From the NCBI GenBank assembly GCA_001275005.1, contig JWZX01000147.1, positions 1 through 14,353 of the forward strand: a stretch of DNA of 14,353 nt, given 5' to 3'. A program made the translations under genes and the position numbers. The stretch is from Chrysochromulina tobinii (taxonomy: Eukaryota > Haptophyta > Prymnesiales > Chrysochromulinaceae). Positions 7,201-14,301 of the stretch are shown here, in pieces; positions within the stretch are counted from its first letter, which is position 1, and the number at the start of each line of letters is the position of its first letter. The notes beneath the pieces were generated by a model. That model saw only the letters and a program-made list of their open reading frames with translations. It did no database searches and was not told where the DNA came from.

Positions 7201-10200
7201 GATTCAGATACCATCTCCCGAGAGCGCATCTCCCGAGATCGCACTTCCCTGGCCCTCAGCTTAAGGGAGATCGAGGGCACTCAAGGGAGATCGAAGGAGA
7301 TCGAAGGAGATAGAGGGAGATCATGGGAGATCAGGGGAGATCGCACCTCCTTGGCATCCCTCAGCTCGCGCCGTGCCGCGAGCGCCTCCGCCGCCTTGGC
7401 CTTCGCGTCCTCCCGAGCGCCCTCCGCCTCCCGCGCCGCCCCCTCGAGCTGCTCGCGGAGTGCGGCTTCGCGTGCTGCCGCGGCCGCGCGCGTCGCTTCG
7501 TGTGCACGATCTCGCTCGAGCTCCTGCGCGGCGCTCGCGGCCTGAGGGCGCTGTGGTGAGCACTCGCATGCAAGGGCAGGTCATCAGTGGCCATCAACGT
7601 ACCTGGAGGGTGCGCAGTCGCTCGTGCTCCGCCGCCGCCGCCTCCTCGAGCTCCGCCCGCAAAGCCGCACGCGCCTCCGCCGCCGTTGCCGCCTCCGCCG
7701 CCGCCGCGGACCAACGGTCGCGCATCTCGTCCACCTCGCGCTCGACCGCGCTCAACTCGGCGCTCAGCGCCGCGCGGACGGCGTCGGCGTCGGCGAGCGC
7801 CGAGTTGAGCGCGAGGTTGCCGAGATGGCGCTGCTCGTCGCGCTGGCGGAGCGCCGTACCGAGCGCCGACTGGAGCCGCTGCGCCTCCATTTGCGTGGCG
7901 CCGAGCTGTCGCTGCACCTCCCTCTGCATCGCCTGCAGCGCCGCGTGCTGCTCGAGCTGCTTCTGAGAGCCCTCCACGAGCGTCATCGAATCGAGCAGCT
8001 GGGCTCGCAGCTCCACCTGCAGCCCATCTGCGTGGATCCGAGCCTGCGCCACCTCCACCTCCACCTCGCCGAGCGCCGTGCTGAGCACGCGCTGCGACGC
8101 CTCGAACGCGCGCACGTGCGCGCTCATCTCGGCGACCAGCTGGGCGCGCGCCGTCTCGGTGCGCTCCCGTTGGGCGCGCGCCTCGAAGGTGAGCGCCTCC
8201 ATCGCCTCGTCCGCCGCCGCGCGCGCCGCCTGCGCCGTCTCGAGTGCGCGCGCGCCCGCCTGGAGTTGATGGCGGAGGTGGCCGAGCTCACCACGGCGCG
8301 GCAGCTCGGGGTGATTCTCGAGCCGCTCGAGCGACCTGTGGGGAGGTGAGGGCGCCGTGGTGAGCACTTGCATGCAGGTAGCTCGGGATGATTCTCGAGC
8401 CGCTCGAGCGACCTCCACGCGCGCTTTGCCGTTACGAGCCATCCCTGGCTCGTCATTTGGGTCGTCGTTTGGTCATGGCCGATTGGTGTGGCCTTGGGCC
8501 GCGGCCGATCAGCCGCCGCCGCTGCGCCCGCCGCAGCGCCGAAGCCACCTATCTTTGCGGCGGCGGGCGGGGCGGCGGGCGGGGCGGCGGGCGGGGCGGG
8601 GCCGTCTGCGCTGCTTCTCGCGCTTGCCGCGGGGGTGGGCGTCGTCTTGGGCACCAGGCGTTCCTCGAGGGCCGCGAGGCCCTCCGCGAGGTCGTCGAGC
8701 GCCGAGGCGGCCGCGTACCTAATGAGGAAGGCAATCATCCTAATGAGGGAGGCAATCATGATAATGAGGGGGGCCATCGTCCTAATGAGGGGGGCATCCA
8801 TCCTAATGAGGGAGGCACTCCTCCTAATGAATGCCTCACTCCTCCTAATGAATGCCTCACTCATCCTAATGAGTGCGCCACTCAATCCTCCGCGAGGTCA
8901 TCGAGCGCCGAGCCGGGCGCGTACCCGTCTTCGAGGCGCAGCGCCGCCGCGAGCTCGAGAGCAGCCGCATGTCGACGCACCTGTGGGGAGGCGATGGCGC
9001 CGTAGTGAGCACATGCGTGCTTGGAGAGGGCAGCCGCATGTCGACGCACCGCATGCCCCTGCTCGGCCGCCGCCTCCTTGGCCACCGCCAGATCGCCCTC
9101 GAGCTGCGATCTCGCGGTCTCGAGCTGCGATCTCGAGGCCGCCAGATCGCCCTCGAGCTGCGCCGCGCGCGCGCGTGCCTCTTCGACCTCGGCGGAGAGC
9201 GTGTCGATCGTCTGGTCCGCCACCAACAACGACTCCGCCACCTGATGAGGAAGGCAATCAGAGGTCATCAGAGAGGTCATCAGAGGTCATCAGAGGTCAT
9301 CAACAACGACTCCGCCACCTCGGCCGCATCAGTCTCGGTCTTGAGACGCAGCTGCTCTTCGGCCGCACAGGCGGCCGCCTTGGCCGCCGCGACCTCCTTG
9401 GCAACACGCAGCCGCTCACGTAGCGCCGCCCCTTGCGTCTCCTCGGCCCCGATGGCAATCTGCACCGGCGCGCGAGAGGGGAGGTGAGCAGCAGTCCAGA
9501 TCACTCAGCGGTCACTCCGAGGTCACTCCGAGGTCACTCCGAGGTCACTCCGAGGTCACTCCCAGGTCACTCCGAGGTCACTCCGAGGTCACTCCGAGGT
9601 CACTCCCAGGTCACTCCGAGGTCACTCCGAGGGCACTCCGAGGTCACTCCCAGGTCACTCCGAGGTCACTCCGAGGGCACTCCGAGGTCACTCCCAGGTC
9701 ACTCCGAGGTCACTCCGAGGTCACTCCGAGGTCACTCCGAGGTCACTCCGAGGTCACTCCGAGGTCACTCCGAGGTCACCCCGAGGTCATCAGAGGTCGC
9801 GAGCACACCTGCACCGCCGCGAGTGATGTGAGCAGTTGGTCGAGCGAGGGAGGGAGCGCCTCGTGCAGCGGCGGCAGCGGCGAGGTATGCGTGAGCGGCA
9901 CGAGGCTCGCGTGCACCTGATGAGGGGGGCAATCATGAGTGTCATCAGATGCGGGAGGCTGACGAGGGAGGCTGATGAGGGAGGCAATCAGGCACGAGGC
10001 TCGCGTGCACCGTCCCAAGCAGCTCGCCGATCTCGAATAATTGGACTAATTGGGTCTCCTGCTCGAGCTCGAGCAGAGATTGCTGGAAGTGCCACTCGGA
10101 CTCGGCCGCGCGCGCGAGCTCCATCTGCGCCTGCGCCTGCGCCTGCGCCAGCTGCGCCTCCGCCTGCGCCCTCGACAGCACCTCCGCCGCCGTCTCATAC

Positions 10201-13200
10201 GAGAGGGGTTCTCCCCCGTGCATGGGAGCGTCATAGAGCGTCTCGTCGAGCAAGTGGAGCCCCTCCTCCCCCGCCTCGGCATGGGGCGACGCATGCAAGT
10301 GCCCACCACGGCGCGCGCGAGAGGGGAGCCCCTCCTCCCCCGCCTCGGCATGGGGCGACAGCGGCGGCTCGCGGTGCTCGCGACGGCGCGAGGCCAATGG
10401 GGGGGGGCGCCGTACCGGGCGCGTGCTGCGGCGACGGCGCGGGCGGCGGATGCGAAGGCAGCAGCTGCGGCAGCGGCGAGGGACCGTGCGTCGGGAGCTG
10501 TGCGGGTGCCCAGGACGGCGCCACGTGCGAGTCGCGCCGCAGCTGCGTGGCGCCCAGTACGGCGCCCTCGAGGCGCCTCTGCCGTTCGCGCTCCTCCATT
10601 TGAGTCGCCCTCGCCATGCGCGCCTCCGCCTTCGCGCGCTGCTCGGCCAACGCCTGGAGCTGCCCTTGGACGCTCGTGTGGAGCTGCCCTTGGACGCTCG
10701 TGTGGAACTGCCCTTGGACGGAGCGAGAGTGCACCTGGCCGGCGCGAGATTGCATCTGGCGCTCGTCCGCTGAGCGAGATTGCATCTGGCGCTCGTCCGC
10801 TGAGGCATCGGCGCGTGCGCCCATCAGCTGCGCCTGCGCACATTCAGCGTCCCGGCGGGCCGCCACCGCCGAGTCCGACGCCGACGCTCGGAAGTCTCTC
10901 GGAAGTCTCTCGGAAGTCTCTCGGAAGTCTCTCGGAAGTCTCTCGGAAGTCTCTCGGAAGTCCGACGCCGACGCCGAGAGAGTCTGAAGTCGCTCGGAAG
11001 TCTCTCGGAAGCGGGCCAGCGCCGCCTCCGTCTCCGGCGCACCCGCCGATGCGAAGTACGGGGGGGCGGAGGCGTGCGGCAGCGTCGAGTTGGGCGGAGG
11101 CGCGACCACCGAGAACTGTGCCGAAAGCGAGCACGCGGCACGGGGGGCGCCCGCCACGACGCCCGGCGCACCGCCCGCCACGACGCCCGGCGCGACGCCC
11201 TGTGAACGGTCCGTTGGCGAGGCCAGGTGTGAACGGCCCCCTGGCGAGGGCCGGTGTGAACGTGTGCCCGAGCTGCGAGGCGGCGACATGAACTCGTCGG
11301 TGGGCGTCGTGGTGGGCGCGGCGCTGCCTGCTGGCGGTTCCGGGGGTGAGGTGTTCGGGGGGGAGGTGTTCGGGTAGGTGGGTTGGCGTGGCTCATAGCA
11401 CTGAGGCGCGGGCTGTGGCGAAGGGGGGAGCGCATCGACTTCATGCGGGACGCCGAGCCGCGCCTCTCTCCCCCTCATCGGCCCGCCGCCTCCTCCCACC
11501 CCAACGGCAGCCGCGCTACCCGCCAGCACGGCGCCAGCGGAGCCGCCCGCCACGATGCCCGCGCCCGAGGCCGCCAAGTTGCGCTCGACACAGCGCTCGG
11601 GCCCGCGCGCTGGCGACGAGGAGTTGACGAACCCCCGTTCGGGGTGGCAGGCAGGGACAATGCGAGCGCCCGCCGTGCTGCGCGTGGCCGACGGCGCCGT
11701 GCCGGGCGCGGTGCGCGCCGTGCCGGGCGCGGCGGCGCCCGCCTCCGCGCCAGTCGCGCGCATGGGGCGGCTCGGCTTCGGTTGTCGCGCCGCCGCCGGG
11801 TCGACGCACTGCGGGCGCTCCCAGTGGACCTCGGCCGCGTACCCGCCGCTCGTGCCGCAGCCGCCGCCCACTCCGATGACGGAGGGGGGCGCCCAGTTGG
11901 GCGCCCACGACGGCGCGGGCGCCAGGGCCGCTCCGCGCGCCAACGGCAGCCCATTCACAGGCTGATTCACAGGCTGGTTCACCATATGGGCCGGCGCCGA
12001 GTTGAGCGCCGGCGCGAGTGAATGGAGAGTGGGCGGCTGGGCGAACCGGGGCGCCGAGTTGAGCGCCATCGAGCGTGCCGCGCTGGGCGCCGTCGTGGGC
12101 GCATCCTCCGGCGGCGAAGGCGGCGGCGACATGGGATTCGAACCGCACGGCTCGAACGGCGCTACTTCCATGCCGTGCAGTAGTTCGGGCTTCCGATCGG
12201 GCGCTGTCGTGGGCTTCCGATCGGGCGCTGTCGTGGGCTTCCGATCGGGCGCTGTCGTGGGCTTCCGATCGAGCCACGCCTCCGACCAGCGTTCCACAGC
12301 TTGGCCCAGCAGAGCCTCGCGACGCTCCTCCGCGCGCTCCGCGAGGCGCCCACGACAGCGCTCCGCGTGCTCGGCGAGTCGGCGCTTCTCGGCCTGCCGC
12401 GCACCTGTGGGGAGAGGGGCGTGGTCGCGCCGTGGTGAGCACTTGCATGCGGCGCGCGGCGTACGCGTGCTCGGCCGACCGCGCCGTCGTGGGCGACGCA
12501 CCGTGCTTGAGACGTTCCGCCTCCGCCGCGGATGTCTGCGTGTCGTAAAGTTGGGGCGGCGGCGCCCGCATGAGCTCTTCACAGCCCTCGGCTGCGCCGT
12601 GCATCGCCGCTTCCGCCGCGATCACGACGCCGTAGACGGCCGCAAAGAGATCCGAATCGTTCATCGCGCCGTGGTGAGCACTTGCATGCGCAAAGAGATC
12701 CGAATCGTTCATCGCGCCGTGGTGAGCACTTGCATGCGCAAAGAGATCCGAATCGTCCCTCGCCGCCGCCGCCGCCTCGGACTGCGGACTTGGCGGCCGG
12801 TCGAGGGTCACCCCCTGTGGGAAATGGAGCAAGGGCAGCACCCTGCAGGCGGGCACGCTGCAGGCGCCCACGGCAGCGCTGCAGACGCCCGCAGACGCGG
12901 CCGGCTCCGCGGATGACGACGACCCCGCGTGTGCATCGAGGGCGTTGGTCCTTGACGAACCTTGACGAACCTTGACGGACCTTGTCGGCGACCCCGCGTG
13001 TGCATCGAGGGCGTGAGGGAAATGGGAGGAGGCGTCGGCATGCGATGTGGCGGCGGGCGCGCTGTGGTGGGCATGCGCGCTGTGATGGGCATGCGCGCTG
13101 TGGTGGGCATGGGAGGAGGTGTCGGCATGAGATGTGGCGGCGGGCAGAGCGGCGGCGCTGTGGTGGGCATACGCGCTGTGGTGGACATGCGCGCTGTGGT

Positions 13201-13329
13201 GGGCATGAGCGCTGTGGTGGGCATGCGCGCTGTGGCGAGCATGGGCGCTGCGCCATAGTTCGAGCTCTGCCTGCGCGGCTGCCAAGCTGTCCCTGGCAGT
13301 GAGCAACTCCTGTGGCTGCTGCTGCCGCA

Positions 13330-13364
<35 letters not shown>

Positions 13365-14301
13365 TGCTGCTGCTGCTGCTGCTGCTGGACAGCGCCTGCG
13401 AGCGGTGCCGCCGTGGTGGGCATGTGCGCCGTGGTGGGCATGTGCGCCGTGGTGGGCATGTGCGCCGTGGTGGGCATGGGAGTACTCCGCGGCCGCGACG
13501 GCGTCGCGCCGCTCAGCCACGCCGCACGCGCCATGGCCGCCGGACCGAGAGGATCTGGACTCGACACGTGGTTGCCTAATTTGGTATCCAAACTCGTTCC
13601 AACGACGGGGGCCGTTGCAACGGAGGTAGCTGCCACGTGGCAGCCTGACGTAACGGAGGTAGCTGCCACGTGGCAGCCGGACGTAACGGAGGTAGCTGCC
13701 ACGTGGCAGCCTGACTTAGCTGGCAGCGCTGGCGGCAGCACGGGCGGCGATGGCGAGGAGAAGTGTGGCTCGGCCCGGGCGAGGACGACGCGCGCTGCAT
13801 CGAGCAACGCCGCGGCGCTTGAGAGCGAAGGTGACTCGCGCGCCGGCGCGCCGCCGTGCTCGGCGGCGTGCACGTGGGCAAACGCCTGTGCGAATGCATG
13901 CACGTCGGGCACGCCGCTGCTGCCGGTGCCGCCGCCGCGCGCACGGCCGCCGCGCTGCTGCCGCCGCTGCTGCCGTTGATGGCGCTCCTCGTCCTGCGCT
14001 CCTCGTCCTGGGGAGGAGAGGGCGCCGTAGTGAGCACTTGCATGCTGCTGCCGTTGATGGCGCTCCTCGTCCTGCGCCTGAAGCCAGCGCTGCTGCTGCT
14101 CGAGCTGCTGAAGCTGCTGCTGCTGTTGTAGCTGCTGCTGAAGCTGCTGCTGCTCGTACGCGTGCTCGTCCTCCTCCTCACCCTTGAAGAGATTCGATCT
14201 CATCGGCTGAGATGCGATCTCCTCCTCACCCTCGGGGAGCCGATGGCGGCGCCGTGAGCTCAGGCTGGGAGGTGGCGGAGGCGGCAGGTGCGGCGGTAGG
14301 T

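Noticed and set aside
9505-9785. CRISPR-like direct-repeat array
   Set aside because: The 11-bp units are contiguous with no spacers and lie in a eukaryotic intron; it is a minisatellite.
9433-9831. Plus-strand open frame of 132 codons with SLRGHSEVTPR repeats
   Set aside because: It is a by-product of the 11-bp tandem repeat; the flanking minus-strand exons splice cleanly over it.
10050-11291. Plus-strand open frame of 413 codons
   Set aside because: It has Arg/Leu/Pro-rich shadow composition opposite the helical exon 2 frame.
14023-14045. Terminal inverted repeats that would make family A a typical DNA transposon
   Set aside because: Comparing both ends of the inserts shows only the internal GCATGC palindrome and no matching inverted ends.
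14169-14234. Possible extra intron between two GGTGAGGAGGAG copies upstream of the first ATG
   Set aside because: The donor would leave phase 1 and produce an immediate stop, while direct read-through stays open as GEEEIASQPMRSNLFKGEEE. It may be another small in-frame duplication.
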